Source: Pseudomonas congelans
Lineage (GTDB): Bacteria; Pseudomonadota; Gammaproteobacteria; Pseudomonadales; Pseudomonadaceae
Direction of reading: 5' to 3'
Assembly: GCF_900103225.1 (NCBI RefSeq)
Contig: NZ_FNJH01000003.1
Location: 384,471-448,470, forward strand
Length of the DNA stretch: 64,000 nt
Shown one piece after another: positions 55,366-63,407 of this stretch. A program made the translations under genes and the position numbers. Under the pieces are notes generated by a model. That model searched no databases. It was not told the DNA's origin and worked only from the letters and a program-made list of their open reading frames with translations. The first letter of the stretch is position 1, and each line of letters starts with the position of its first letter.

Positions 55366-56796
55366 ATGCGCCAAATCTGGAAGTCCTTTCGAGCGCTTTA
55401 TTTTGCCTCGTTGATGATGTTGATCGGCTCAGGTCTGCTGAGCACTTATCTTGCGCTGCGCCTGGCCGCCGATCAGGTTGACAGCCTGTGGGTCGGTGCG
55501 TTGATGGCGGCCAACTACTTCGGTCTGGTGCTGGGTGGCAAGATCGGTCACCGCCTGATCGGCCGTGTCGGTCATATTCGCGCCTACGCCACCTGTGCCG
55601 GCATCGTCGGTGCCGCGGTGCTCGGGCATGGCCTGATCAGCTGGTTGCCAGCCTGGCTGGTGCTGAGGGTGATCGTCGGTCTGGGCATGATGTGCCAATA
55701 CATGGTCATCGAGAGCTGGCTGAACGAGCAGGCGGCCGCCAAACAGCGCGGCATGGTCTTCAGCGGCTACATGATCGCGTCCTACCTGGGGCTGGTGCTG
55801 GGTCAACTGGTACTGGTGGTGCACCCGCAACTGGGGCCTGAACTGCTGATGCTGGTGGCGATGTGTTTCGCTCTGTGCCTGGTGCCGGTCGCGATGACCC
55901 GCGCGATTCACCCGGCACCGCTGCATCCGGCACCACTGGAGCCGCGCTTCTTCATGAAGCGTGTGCCGCAGTCGTTGACGGCGGTACTGGGCGCCGGTCT
56001 GATCATCGGTTCGTTCTACGGTCTGGCACCGGTCTACGCCGCCGAGCAGGGGCTGTCCACCGAGCAGGTCGGTCTGTTCATGGGCTGCTGCATTCTGGCC
56101 GGGTTTCTGGTGCAGTGGCCGTTGGGCCTGCTGTCCGACCGCTATGACCGTTCTGTACTGATGCGTATCTTTGCCGCCGCCCTGGTGGTGGCGTCTTTGC
56201 CGCTGGCGGTGTTTCCCAGCGTGCCGGTCGAGGTGCTGTTCGGTGTCGGTTTTCTGGCCTCGCTGATGCAGTTCTGCCTTTATCCGCTGGCAGTGGCATT
56301 CGCCAATGACCACGTCGAGGCCGAGCGCCGAGTGTCGCTGACGGCCATGTTGCTCATGACCTACGGCATTGGTGCCAGTATCGGTCCCTTGGCAGCGGGT
56401 GTGGTGATGAAGCTGTTTGGCGGTCACATGCTGTACGCGTTCGTCTGTGGCGCTGGCGTGATTCTGGTACTGCTGATCAGGCCCAAGGCCGTCACTCACT
56501 TGCACCAGGTCGAAAACGCACCGCTGCACCACGTTGCGATGCCGGACAGTATGTCCAGCTCGCCGCTGGTGGTTGCACTTGACCCGCGTGTCGACGAGCA
56601 GGTGGTTCAGGAACAGATGCAGGCGACCGTTGAGCCAGAGCCAGAGCCGGATTCCGAGGTGGTGTCTGAAGCGGAGGTCGAGACGGAAGGCGAGGTTATG
56701 GCTCAGACCGAGACGGCTGCCGGAGCGGAAACCGCCGAAACCGCCGAAGCCGATGAGCATGAACGCGAGCGTGAAAGCGAGACCTGGAAGGCCTGA
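55366..56796 (+). CDS. MFS transporter (YcaD-like) with a long acidic C-terminal tail
   Basis: A 476-residue MFS protein. Twelve TM helices occupy residues 8-375; the TM2-3 loop GGKIGHRLIGRVGHIRAY is the MFS signature, and the fold resembles the YcaD group. After TM12 about 100 residues form a cytoplasmic tail rich in Glu and Ala (EPEPEPDSEVVSEAEVETEG and onward), ending ERERESETWKA. I take the ATG at 55366, not the TTG one codon before. It may share a transcript with the glutamine-synthetase-like gene. Confidence 0.87.
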   Translation: MRQIWKSFRALYFASLMMLIGSGLLSTYLALRLAADQVDSLWVGALMAANYFGLVLGGKIGHRLIGRVGHIRAYATCAGIVGAAVLGHGLISWLPAWLVLRVIVGLGMMCQYMVIESWLNEQAAAKQRGMVFSGYMIASYLGLVLGQLVLVVHPQLGPELLMLVAMCFALCLVPVAMTRAIHPAPLHPAPLEPRFFMKRVPQSLTAVLGAGLIIGSFYGLAPVYAAEQGLSTEQVGLFMGCCILAGFLVQWPLGLLSDRYDRSVLMRIFAAALVVASLPLAVFPSVPVEVLFGVGFLASLMQFCLYPLAVAFANDHVEAERRVSLTAMLLMTYGIGASIGPLAAGVVMKLFGGHMLYAFVCGAGVILVLLIRPKAVTHLHQVENAPLHHVAMPDSMSSSPLVVALDPRVDEQVVQEQMQATVEPEPEPDSEVVSEAEVETEGEVMAQTETAAGAETAETAEADEHERERESETWKA

Positions 56797-56818
56797 GGGG
56801 TAGAGGAGGGCAGCGCAC

Positions 56819-56842
56819 GATTGCGGCCGTAACGCCGCAATC
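56819..56842. terminator. Bidirectional hairpin between the MFS gene and flgZ
   Basis: GATTGCGGC, loop CGTAAC, GCCGCAATC: a perfect 9-bp stem in the 68-base gap between convergent genes. Confidence 0.65.
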
Positions 56843-56864
56843 GTCGGGGATTTTCAGCTGAGTG

Positions 56865-57611
56865 TCAGAAGTCGTCGTCTTTGTCGAAGCGTCGTGCTTC
56901 GCGCTGTAACTGATAGACGAAACGTTCGACCTGACGCTGCACCAGCCCACTCATATTGTGGAAGCGTACGCCGGCAAAGGTAGTGTTGATTCTTTCTTCG
57001 AAATGCAGATGGCGTAACTCGACAGGCGCGGTCATGGCACCGAAAGGCAGCTTGGCAACAAAGCGTTCGTATACCTGGCCCAATTGCATGCGATCGGACA
57101 CGTCGCCCTCGAAGCGCAACTTGCAGCCGGTGGCAGAAATATCCAGCAGCTTGCCGGCCAGCGTGAACTTCAGGCGGTCACCGCCGATTTCGACGTCGAC
57201 CAGTTGCGCCAGCTTCAGCGCGGCCCGGAATGCGTTGCGCCGCTGGTGATAAACCACTTCCTCAGGCATCGGACCACGGTACATGCGTTGACCGTCGGTG
57301 CTGAGGATGTCCATTTGCGCAGTACTTTCCCAGGCAATCCGCACGCCGTCGTGAAAGCCTTCGACACGGAAGGATTCGCCGTTGCTCAGAAAGCGTTCGC
57401 CATCGCGGGGGATCATTTCGTCGAGGGCCATGACGTTGTTGTCACGGTCGACTTCAAGCATATAGCTTTGAAAGCGCTGGGGGCGCTCATGAAAGGTAAT
57501 GATCAGAGGATCATGACTCTCGAGTAGCAGCCGCAGGTTGGCGGCAATTTCCAAAGGTGTATTGAGAACCTTCGGGGGCTGCGGAGCATCGTCCGCGCTT
57601 GAGCCATTCAC
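56865..57611 (-). CDS. flgZ: PilZ-domain flagellar brake protein (FlgZ/YcgR-like)
   Basis: A 248-residue c-di-GMP effector with an N-terminal YcgR domain (about 15-125) and a C-terminal PilZ domain. The c-di-GMP motifs are QRRNAFR (RxxxR) and [13 protein letters not shown] (D/NxSxxG). When loaded with c-di-GMP such proteins act on the flagellar motor to slow swimming or swarming. The gene is on the same strand as flgN, flgM and flgA, about 80 bases after the flgN stop, the standard Pseudomonas order. Confidence 0.9.
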   Translation of the reverse strand: MNGSSADDAPQPPKVLNTPLEIAANLRLLLESHDPLIITFHERPQRFQSYMLEVDRDNNVMALDEMIPRDGERFLSNGESFRVEGFHDGVRIAWESTAQMDILSTDGQRMYRGPMPEEVVYHQRRNAFRAALKLAQLVDVEIGGDRLKFTLAGKLLDISATGCKLRFEGDVSDRMQLGQVYERFVAKLPFGAMTAPVELRHLHFEERINTTFAGVRFHNMSGLVQRQVERFVYQLQREARRFDKDDDF

Positions 57612-57693
57612 GTTCTTGAATCTCCAGGCAAAATACTACGGCAACGCAACATCAGGCATTCTGCCACCATGCACGAAACCTTGATACAGGAAG

Positions 57694-58161
57694 TTACGCC
57701 TGACTCAGAGGGCGTGGTTTTGCTCTAAGTGCAGTCGACCCGCGGCTGTCATAGAGTGTAGGCGTATCGCCACCGTTCAAGATGCGAAGCTGGTGAGCGG
57801 TACTGACCTGCTGCATCTGGATCAGACTACCATTGTGCTCGTTGAGCGTCTGGCATTCGTTGATCAACGTATTCAGTTCGTCGGCAGCCAGCAGCAATTG
57901 CTCGCCGATATCCGACTGCTCGGCCAGTTGCTGGAGACCACTGCGATTGGCTGACAGCCCCATGCCCGCAAGCACCTGGCTACGTTTGCGACCATGCTGA
58001 TCGAGAAGAATGACCAGCGCCTGTTTCTGCGCCAGGACCTGCTCCATCTCGCCCATGTCGCGACCGTGGAGAATCAATGATTCGGCCTGCAACAGCTCAT
58101 GGAGCTGTCGGGCCGAAACCATGTCGTCGTTGATCATCTGCAGCAAAGTAGTGTCTTGCAT
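57694..58161 (-). CDS. flgN: Flagellar hook-filament junction chaperone FlgN
   Basis: A 155-residue, mostly helical export chaperone for FlgK and FlgL. The N-terminal helices (LLQMINDDMVSARQLHELLQ, ESLILHGRDMGEMEQVL) and KQALVILLDQHGRKRSQVL match the FlgN family, and the length is usual. It follows flgM by 49 bases and is read from the same sigma-28-type promoter. Confidence 0.92.
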   Translation of the reverse strand: MQDTTLLQMINDDMVSARQLHELLQAESLILHGRDMGEMEQVLAQKQALVILLDQHGRKRSQVLAGMGLSANRSGLQQLAEQSDIGEQLLLAADELNTLINECQTLNEHNGSLIQMQQVSTAHQLRILNGGDTPTLYDSRGSTALRAKPRPLSQA

Positions 58162-58210
58162 CGCATGCTCTGGTTTTTAAGCGTCCAGAATATCCAGCGC
58201 CAGCCTTGGC

Positions 58211-58525
58211 TTAGCGTTGGGTTTCGAAATTCAACAGTTTGCTGGCGACACGGTTGCTGTCCACTGTGTAACTACCGTCGGCGATGGCCTGTTTGAGCTC
58301 GGCAACGCGAGCACTATTGACGGTTGGCAGATCGGTCAGCTTGTCCGTGATTTTCTGCAACTGTTGAGCCTCACTGCTCAAGGAAAAAGTTTCCCCGGTG
58401 CTTTTGACACCTGCGGTGGCGGCAGGGGCTGGAGCATCGGTTTTGGCGGTGTCTTTACTGGCACTGGTACGTGAAGCACCGGCAACAGACTGTGAGTTGT
58501 TAAGGCGACTGAAATCTATGACCAT
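58211..58525 (-). CDS. flgM: Anti-sigma-28 factor FlgM
   Basis: A 104-residue FlgM that holds FliA until the hook is complete, then leaves through the export apparatus. The N-terminus [16 protein letters not shown] and the sigma-binding C-terminal half (AEQQLQ-like [18 protein letters not shown], then [20 protein letters not shown]) are typical. The ATG at 58525 is right because the longer frame to 58639 runs through the sigma-28 promoter. AGAGG lies upstream. Confidence 0.93.
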   Translation of the reverse strand: MVIDFSRLNNSQSVAGASRTSASKDTAKTDAPAPAATAGVKSTGETFSLSSEAQQLQKITDKLTDLPTVNSARVAELKQAIADGSYTVDSNRVASKLLNFETQR

Positions 58526-58563
58526 GATTGAAAAAACCTCTGGGTGTTTGGACGCTTGCCTTG

Positions 58564-58590
58564 TTTTCGGCCAACCCCTATCAAACTTTA
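58564..58590 (-). promoter_or_regulatory. Sigma-28 (FliA) promoter of flgMN
   Basis: On the minus strand TAAA (58590-58587), a 15-base spacer, and GCCGAAAA (58571-58564) match TAAA-N15-GCCGATAA at 11 of 12 defined bases. Transcription would start near 58557, giving a leader of about 30 bases to flgM. The site fits the class IV control of flgM known in Pseudomonas. Confidence 0.8.
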
Positions 58591-58686
58591 GGCTGATTTT
58601 GAGAAAGCTTCCCAATAGACGACATTTGCCGTCGGGCATTCCCCGCAGTCTAAAAAAAACACACCCTTCGCGCCACCATCAATGCA

Positions 58687-59445
58687 TTACATAGCGACTT
58701 CCACCTGCCCTGGGCCGGTGACGCTTGCTTTGATCACCCGCTGGGAATTGAGGTTTTTCACCCGTATCTGTTCGTTGAAGCCTCCATCGGACATTGCTTC
58801 GCCGGGCATGCGAACCGCCAGCGAGCCGCTGCGGGCGATGATGACCACCTGATCGCCCTTGTGAACCATTTGTGGCTGTTCAAGCGCCACCGGGGTAATG
58901 ACCTGGTCGATGACCATCTGTCGGACAACCTTCTGACCGACTGCCTGATCCAGCGACGCCAGAAAACCCTGGCCCAGGCTGCTGACATCGCGCTCGCGCA
59001 TTGCAACGTCTTCTTCGGTGACGATCGCGTCACGCTTGAGCGGGCGCATTACCGTCACGACGTTGCGATACAGCAGCACCTGGGCGGGCACAAACACCGT
59101 CCAGGGCGAAGAACCTTCGCAGCGCACCCGTACGGTAACCCGGCCAACCGGGCGCGGACTTTCCAGTGTGGCTGTCAAATCCTTGTCGCAGGCACCCATC
59201 CTTAAACGCGGGTCGAGCTGCTTGACCTGTATCTCATGACGCCCGTCAATCTGGTTGGTTGCCAAATAGTCTTCTACTGTGAACTCAAGAAACCCTTGGG
59301 TGACGCCGATAAGCTGTTCAGGCAGTGTGAAATTCTCGGCACGAGCAAGGGTCACCGTGCTGGAAAGGCACAGCAGGGCGATTGCGCACAGAAGCCTGCG
59401 GGTTTCTAATGCGAGGTGTCGAGAAATTGTCGTCTTTGCGTTCAT
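58687..59445 (-). CDS. flgA: Flagellar P-ring assembly chaperone FlgA
   Basis: A 252-residue periplasmic chaperone for the P-ring protein FlgI. A signal peptide (about residues 15-36, LLCAIALLCLSSTVTLARA) is followed by the SAF-type domain with GRVTVRVRCEGSSPWTVFVP, and the C-terminal flagellar domain with MVHKGDQVVIIARSGSL and NLNSQRVIKASVTGPGQVEV. The ATG at 59445 lacks a clear ribosome site and lies only about two bases after the start expected from a sigma-54 element, so start or mode of initiation is uncertain. Confidence 0.9.
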   Translation of the reverse strand: MNAKTTISRHLALETRRLLCAIALLCLSSTVTLARAENFTLPEQLIGVTQGFLEFTVEDYLATNQIDGRHEIQVKQLDPRLRMGACDKDLTATLESPRPVGRVTVRVRCEGSSPWTVFVPAQVLLYRNVVTVMRPLKRDAIVTEEDVAMRERDVSSLGQGFLASLDQAVGQKVVRQMVIDQVITPVALEQPQMVHKGDQVVIIARSGSLAVRMPGEAMSDGGFNEQIRVKNLNSQRVIKASVTGPGQVEVAM

Positions 59446-59457
59446 GACGTAATAAAT

Positions 59458-59473
59458 AGCAAAGCCCGTGCCG
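59458..59473 (-). promoter_or_regulatory. Sigma-54 (RpoN) promoter element upstream of flgA
   Basis: Minus-strand CGGCACGGGCTTTGCT matches the consensus TGGCACGNNNNTTGCW at all but the first defined base, with correct GG-N10-GC spacing. RpoN with FleQ drives flgA in Pseudomonas. Transcription would start near 59447, almost at the flgA ATG (59445). Confidence 0.75.
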
Positions 59474-59522
59474 CTTGTTGATCTGGTGTCTGGGCGGCGG
59501 TCATTTTGTAAGGGGGTTCGGC

Positions 59523-60449
59523 ATGGCAGGTGTAATGGATTCGGTAAACCAGCGAACTCAGCTGGTGGGTCAGAATCGCCTAGAGCTGCTCTTGTTCCGT
59601 CTCGACGGCAAGCAGCTCTATGGGATCAACGTCTTCAAGGTAAAAGAAGTACTGCAATGCCCGAAACTCACCATCATGCCCAAATCGAGCAAGATCGTTC
59701 GGGGCGTGGCCAACATTCGTGGCGGCACGATCCCGATCATGGATCTGGCAATGGCGACAGGATCCACAGGCATGATTTCGCTGGTTAATTCCTTCGTCAT
59801 CATTACCGAGTACAACACCAAGGTTCAGGGCTTTCTGGTGCATTCTGTCGAACGCATCGTCAACATGAACTGGGAAGAGATTCATCCACCACCCAAGGGT
59901 ACCGGGCGCGATCATTACCTGACCGCCGTAACCCGGGTTGATAACCAGTTGGTGGAAATCATCGACGTCGAGAAAATTCTCGCCGAAGTCGCGCCGGTGT
60001 CCGAAGAAATCTCGGTTGGTGTGATTGACGCCGAGGTTCAGCACAAAGCTGTTTCCCTGCGTGTGCTGACCGTCGACGACTCGTCGGTGGCGCGCAAACA
60101 GGTGAGCCGCTGCCTGGAAACCGTCGGGGTGGAAGTCGTAGCACTCAACGATGGTCGTCAGGCGCTGGATTACCTGCTCAAGATGGTCGCAGAAGGCAAA
60201 AAACCTGAAGAAGAGTTCCTGATGATGATCTCCGACATTGAAATGCCGGAGATGGATGGCTATACCCTTACCGCAGCAATACGCAATGATCCCCGTCTGC
60301 AGAAGATGCACATTACTCTGCATACCTCGCTGTCAGGGGTATTCAACCAAGCGATGGTCAAGAAAGTCGGCGCTGATGATTTTCTCGCGAAATTCCGGCC
60401 TGATGATCTGGCAGCCAGGGTTGTTGCGCGGATCAAGGCAGCAGAATAA
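59523..60449 (+). CDS. cheV: Chemotaxis coupling/receiver protein CheV
   Basis: A 308-residue hybrid adaptor. The CheW-like domain (about 20-160: RLELLLFRLDGKQLYGINVF, MPKSSKIVRGVANIRGGTIP) couples receptors to CheA; the C-terminal receiver (about 180-300) has VDDSSVARKQ, the acceptor Asp in MMISDIEMPEMDGYTL and the Lys region FLAKFRPDD. The ATG at 59523 starts MAGVMDSVNQ and has AGGGGG upstream. It diverges from flgA and precedes cheR. Confidence 0.93.
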   Translation: MAGVMDSVNQRTQLVGQNRLELLLFRLDGKQLYGINVFKVKEVLQCPKLTIMPKSSKIVRGVANIRGGTIPIMDLAMATGSTGMISLVNSFVIITEYNTKVQGFLVHSVERIVNMNWEEIHPPPKGTGRDHYLTAVTRVDNQLVEIIDVEKILAEVAPVSEEISVGVIDAEVQHKAVSLRVLTVDDSSVARKQVSRCLETVGVEVVALNDGRQALDYLLKMVAEGKKPEEEFLMMISDIEMPEMDGYTLTAAIRNDPRLQKMHITLHTSLSGVFNQAMVKKVGADDFLAKFRPDDLAARVVARIKAAE

Positions 60450-60500
60450 CCAGCCGGGGGCGTCGTCCCTGGTGATTCACATGATTTGAGAGGCGGCACT

Positions 60501-61328
60501 TTGTCTACGGGTAATTTGGATTTTGATCAGTTCCGGGTATTTCTGGAAAAAGCCTGTGGCATCCTGCTTGGGGAAAACAAGCAGTACCTGGTGTCCAGCC
60601 GCCTCAACAAATTGATGGAGCAGCAAAGCATCAAGTCGCTTGGCGAGTTGGTCCAGCGTATTCAGACCCAGCCGCGCAGTGGCTTGCGCGAGCAGGTGGT
60701 CGATGCGATGACCACCAACGAAACCCTGTGGTTTCGCGATACCTATCCGTTCGAAGTGCTCAAGAACAAGGTGCTGCCCGAGCAGATCAAGGCCAGCCCC
60801 GGTCAGCGACTGCGCATCTGGTCGGCGGCCTGTTCGTCGGGACAGGAACCGTATTCGCTGTCGATGTCCATCGATGAGTTCGAACGTGCCAATCAGGGTC
60901 AGCTCAAATCGGGCGTGCAGATCGTCGCAACCGATCTGTCGGGCTTGATGCTCAATAACTGCAAGACCGGCGAATACGACAGCCTGGCCATCGGCCGCGG
61001 CCTGTCGCCGGATCGTCTGCAGCGCTTTTTTGACGTGAAAAGCCCGGGCCGCTGGGTGGTCAAGGCGCCGATCAAGAGTCGTGTCGAGTTCCGCTCGTTC
61101 AACCTGCTCGACAGCTACGCCTCGCTGGGCAAATTCGATATCGTGTTCTGCCGCAACGTGCTGATTTACTTCTCCGCCGAAGTGAAGAAAGACATCCTGC
61201 TGCGCATCCATGGCACGCTCAAGCCAGGCGGCTACCTGTTTCTGGGGGCTTCCGAAGCGCTCAACGGTCTGCCTGATCACTACCAGATGGTTCAGTGCAG
61301 CCCCGGGATCATCTACAAGGCCAAGTGA
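60501..61328 (+). CDS. cheR: Chemoreceptor glutamate methyltransferase CheR (TTG start)
   Basis: A 275-residue SAM-dependent methyltransferase that modifies glutamates of chemoreceptors. The N-terminal helical domain (DFDQFRVFLEKACGILLGEN) is followed by the SAM fold: RIWSAACSSGQEPYSLSM, VQIVATDLSGLML and FDIVFCRNVLIYFS. No ATG gives the full N-terminus; TTG at 60501 has GAGAGG seven bases upstream, while TTG at 60486 does not. A strong terminator follows, so the operon ends here. Confidence 0.93.
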   Translation: MSTGNLDFDQFRVFLEKACGILLGENKQYLVSSRLNKLMEQQSIKSLGELVQRIQTQPRSGLREQVVDAMTTNETLWFRDTYPFEVLKNKVLPEQIKASPGQRLRIWSAACSSGQEPYSLSMSIDEFERANQGQLKSGVQIVATDLSGLMLNNCKTGEYDSLAIGRGLSPDRLQRFFDVKSPGRWVVKAPIKSRVEFRSFNLLDSYASLGKFDIVFCRNVLIYFSAEVKKDILLRIHGTLKPGGYLFLGASEALNGLPDHYQMVQCSPGIIYKAK

Positions 61329-61351
61329 TGGTCTGCCAGTTGTCTGTCATG

Positions 61352-61380
61352 AAAAAAGAGACCTTCGGGTCTCTTTTTTT
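61352..61380 (+). terminator. Rho-independent terminator after cheR
   Basis: AAAAAAGAGACC, loop TTCG, GGTCTCTTTTTTT: a perfect stem with a UUCG-type tetraloop and an A-run/T-run on either side, so it works in both directions. It lies 24 bases after cheR and 42 bases from the convergent regulator gene. Confidence 0.95.
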
Positions 61381-61421
61381 GTGGGCGACTGAAACCAGCC
61401 CTTATCGTCTGTCCATCGATT

Positions 61422-62300
61422 TCATGTTTGAGTTCTACTGCCGCTCACCAGTTTTGCAAAAGCGTTTGCTGCGGCACTCTGGTATCCGTTTTTACGCCGC
61501 AGCAGCGCAACCGTCCGCCCTGGCAGGGCAGGGATTGTCTGAACTTCGCGTAACCCAGGCTGCTCGCGAACGATGGCATCGGGAAGAATGGTAGCCATGC
61601 GGCCTTGGGCGACGACCTTGAGCAAAATGGCAATCGAGTTGGCTTCAAGGCCGACCGTCGGCTTGAAGTTTTGCGTCTGGCACCAGGTATCCAGCAGTTG
61701 GCGAGTGGCAAATCCAGGGGCCAGCAAGGCAAAGCGAAGCGCCTGCAGGTCCTCAAGTGTCAGCGCGACCTGAGTCTCGAGGCCAGGCTTGGCCATGACC
61801 AGGCACAGTTGTTCATCGAATAGAGGCTGGCCGTCTATCTCGACACCGTGACTGCCGGCAAAACCGATGGCCAGATCGAGCGCGTCACTGATCAATGCCT
61901 CGGTGATCTGCTCCAGGGGCAGCTCTGTGAGGATGATTGCCACGCCAGGATACAGCGCGCTGAAGCGATCGATCAGCGGCGCTATCAGGTATTCACTGAA
62001 GGTTGGCGTGACGCCGAGGCGCAATTGTCCGCGTGACAGATCGCTGACATCGTTGAGCGCACGCTTTCCGGCATCCAGCTCAAGCAGGCAGCGACGCGCG
62101 TGGTCCAGATACACACGGCCGGCATCGGTCGGCACGACACTGCGGCGGGTGCGGTCGAACAGTTGCACCCCCAGATTGCTTTCCAGTTGCCTGATCTGCT
62201 GTGACAACGCCGGTTGGGAGACATGCAGGGCCTCGGCCGCCCGGGTGAAATTGCCATGGTCAGCGACTGCCAGCAAATAGCGTATGTGGCGTAACAGCAC
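61422..62300 (-). CDS. cynR: LysR regulator of cyanate utilisation (CynR-like), GTG start
   Basis: A LysR regulator of about 292 residues closely resembling E. coli CynR in reading order: LRHIRYLLAVADHGNFTRAA, ALHVSQPALSQQIRQLESNL, LRLGVTPTFSEYLIAPL and LLRRKNGYQSAAANAF. The GTG at 62300 aligns with the CynR start and has GGTGA upstream; an ATG at 62336 would place two inverted-repeat half-sites inside the coding region. It diverges from cynS and should activate it with cyanate. Confidence 0.87.
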   Translation of the reverse strand: MLLRHIRYLLAVADHGNFTRAAEALHVSQPALSQQIRQLESNLGVQLFDRTRRSVVPTDAGRVYLDHARRCLLELDAGKRALNDVSDLSRGQLRLGVTPTFSEYLIAPLIDRFSALYPGVAIILTELPLEQITEALISDALDLAIGFAGSHGVEIDGQPLFDEQLCLVMAKPGLETQVALTLEDLQALRFALLAPGFATRQLLDTWCQTQNFKPTVGLEANSIAILLKVVAQGRMATILPDAIVREQPGLREVQTIPALPGRTVALLRRKNGYQSAAANAFAKLVSGSRTQT

Positions 62301-62307
62301 GGCATCA

Positions 62308-62362
62308 CCATAAGTCAGGGTTATGGCGATGATCATAAATCAGTCTTGGATCTTATGGTGAT
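62308..62362. promoter_or_regulatory. Inverted repeats in the cynR-cynS divergent promoter
   Basis: Two nested inverted repeats use the same half-site: CCATAA-N7-TTATGG at 62308-62326, and ATCATAA (62332-62338) with TTATGGTGAT (62353-62362). Two spaced dimer sites upstream of a LysR-controlled gene are the expected layout for a CynR tetramer. Confidence 0.65.
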
Positions 62363-62409
62363 ACTTACCGATGCTGTGGTTGACGTGAATTCATTCCGGA
62401 GGGTTACCA

Positions 62410-62877
62410 ATGCCGCACAGCAATATTTCCAGGGCGCCGCGCCAGCATCTGACTGAACGTGTGTTGCAGGCCAAGACTGCAAAGAACCTGACCTGGGTGG
62501 GGCTCGCAGAAGGTACGGGGTTGAGCGTGGTGTATGTCACCGCTGCCTTGCTTGGTCAGCACCCCTTGCCGGAAGCGGTGGCCGAGGTGGTCGCCGAGCG
62601 TCTCGGGCTGGACCGGGACGCGGTCGCCGAACTGCAAACCATCCCGTTGCGCGGCAATGTCGAAGACGTCTCCAGTGACCCGACCATCTACCGCTTCCAT
62701 GAAATGGTTCAGGTCTACGGCACAACGCTGAAAGCACTGGTGCATGAGCAGTTCGGCGACGGCATCATCAGCGCAATCAACTTCAAGCTCGACATCAAGA
62801 AAGTCGAAGACCCTGAAGGGGGCGAGCGAGCCGTGATCACCCTCGATGGAAAATTCCTGCCCTATAAACCGTTCTGA
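62410..62877 (+). CDS. cynS: Cyanate hydratase (cyanase)
   Basis: A 155-residue enzyme that converts cyanate and bicarbonate to ammonia and carbon dioxide. The catalytic residues are present as Arg95, Glu98 and Ser121 ([12 protein letters not shown] and [10 protein letters not shown]), one position off the E. coli numbering (96, 99, 122). The N-terminal HTH-like domain is [20 protein letters not shown]. The ATG at 62410 follows GGAGGGTTACCA. It diverges from cynR; an NTF2-like gene follows in the same direction. No cynT carbonic anhydrase is adjacent. Confidence 0.95.
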   Translation: MPHSNISRAPRQHLTERVLQAKTAKNLTWVGLAEGTGLSVVYVTAALLGQHPLPEAVAEVVAERLGLDRDAVAELQTIPLRGNVEDVSSDPTIYRFHEMVQVYGTTLKALVHEQFGDGIISAINFKLDIKKVEDPEGGERAVITLDGKFLPYKPF

Positions 62878-62887
62878 GGACGCTGAG

Positions 62888-63361
62888 ATGAGTGATAAAG
62901 GAAGACCGCCATTTCCACCCTTTACCCTGGAGACCGCCATACAGAAAGTCCGCGGCGCCGAGGATGGCTGGAATTCGCGCGATGCGGCGAAAGTCGCGCT
63001 GGCCTACACCGAAGACACCTACTGGCGTAACCGCAGCGAGTTCGTCAATGGTCGCGCAGAGGCTCAGGCGTTCCTTGAGCGCAAGTGGCGCAAGGAACTG
63101 GATTATCGGTTGATCAAGGAACTGTGGGCATTTACCGATAACCGCATTGCAGTGCGTTATGCCTACGAATGGCACGACGACTCCGGCAACTGGTTCCGCT
63201 CGTACGGCAATGAGAACTGGGAGTTCGCCGCAAACGGCCTCATGCAACGGCGCTTTGCCTGCATCAACGATTTGCCGATCGCCGAGTCCGAGCGCAAATA
63301 CCATTGGCCATTGGGACGCCGACCGGATGATCACCCGGGTTTGAGCGAGCTGGGTCTCTGA
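62888..63361 (+). CDS. Nuclear transport factor 2-like protein (DUF1348)
   Basis: A 157-residue single-domain NTF2-like protein of the DUF1348 family. Typical features are the N-terminal [40 protein letters not shown], the Trp/Arg-rich [20 protein letters not shown] and the C-terminal [19 protein letters not shown]. The function is unknown. The start at 62888 follows GAGGACGCTGAG, ten bases after cynS, so it is co-transcribed with cyanase. Confidence 0.88.
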   Translation: MSDKGRPPFPPFTLETAIQKVRGAEDGWNSRDAAKVALAYTEDTYWRNRSEFVNGRAEAQAFLERKWRKELDYRLIKELWAFTDNRIAVRYAYEWHDDSGNWFRSYGNENWEFAANGLMQRRFACINDLPIAESERKYHWPLGRRPDDHPGLSELGL

Positions 63362-63407
63362 TTGAAAGCGTTGTCCAGGCGGTGATTATCGAAAACCTCC
63401 CGGACTT

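Noticed and set aside
55429..56760. 443-codon minus-strand frame opposite the MFS gene
   Set aside because: Extremely His/Gln-rich sequence produced by reading transmembrane codons in reverse.
59446..59522. Sigma-28 promoter for cheV on the plus strand
   Set aside because: A TAAA occurs near 59450, but the base pattern 15 positions on does not match GCCGATAA.
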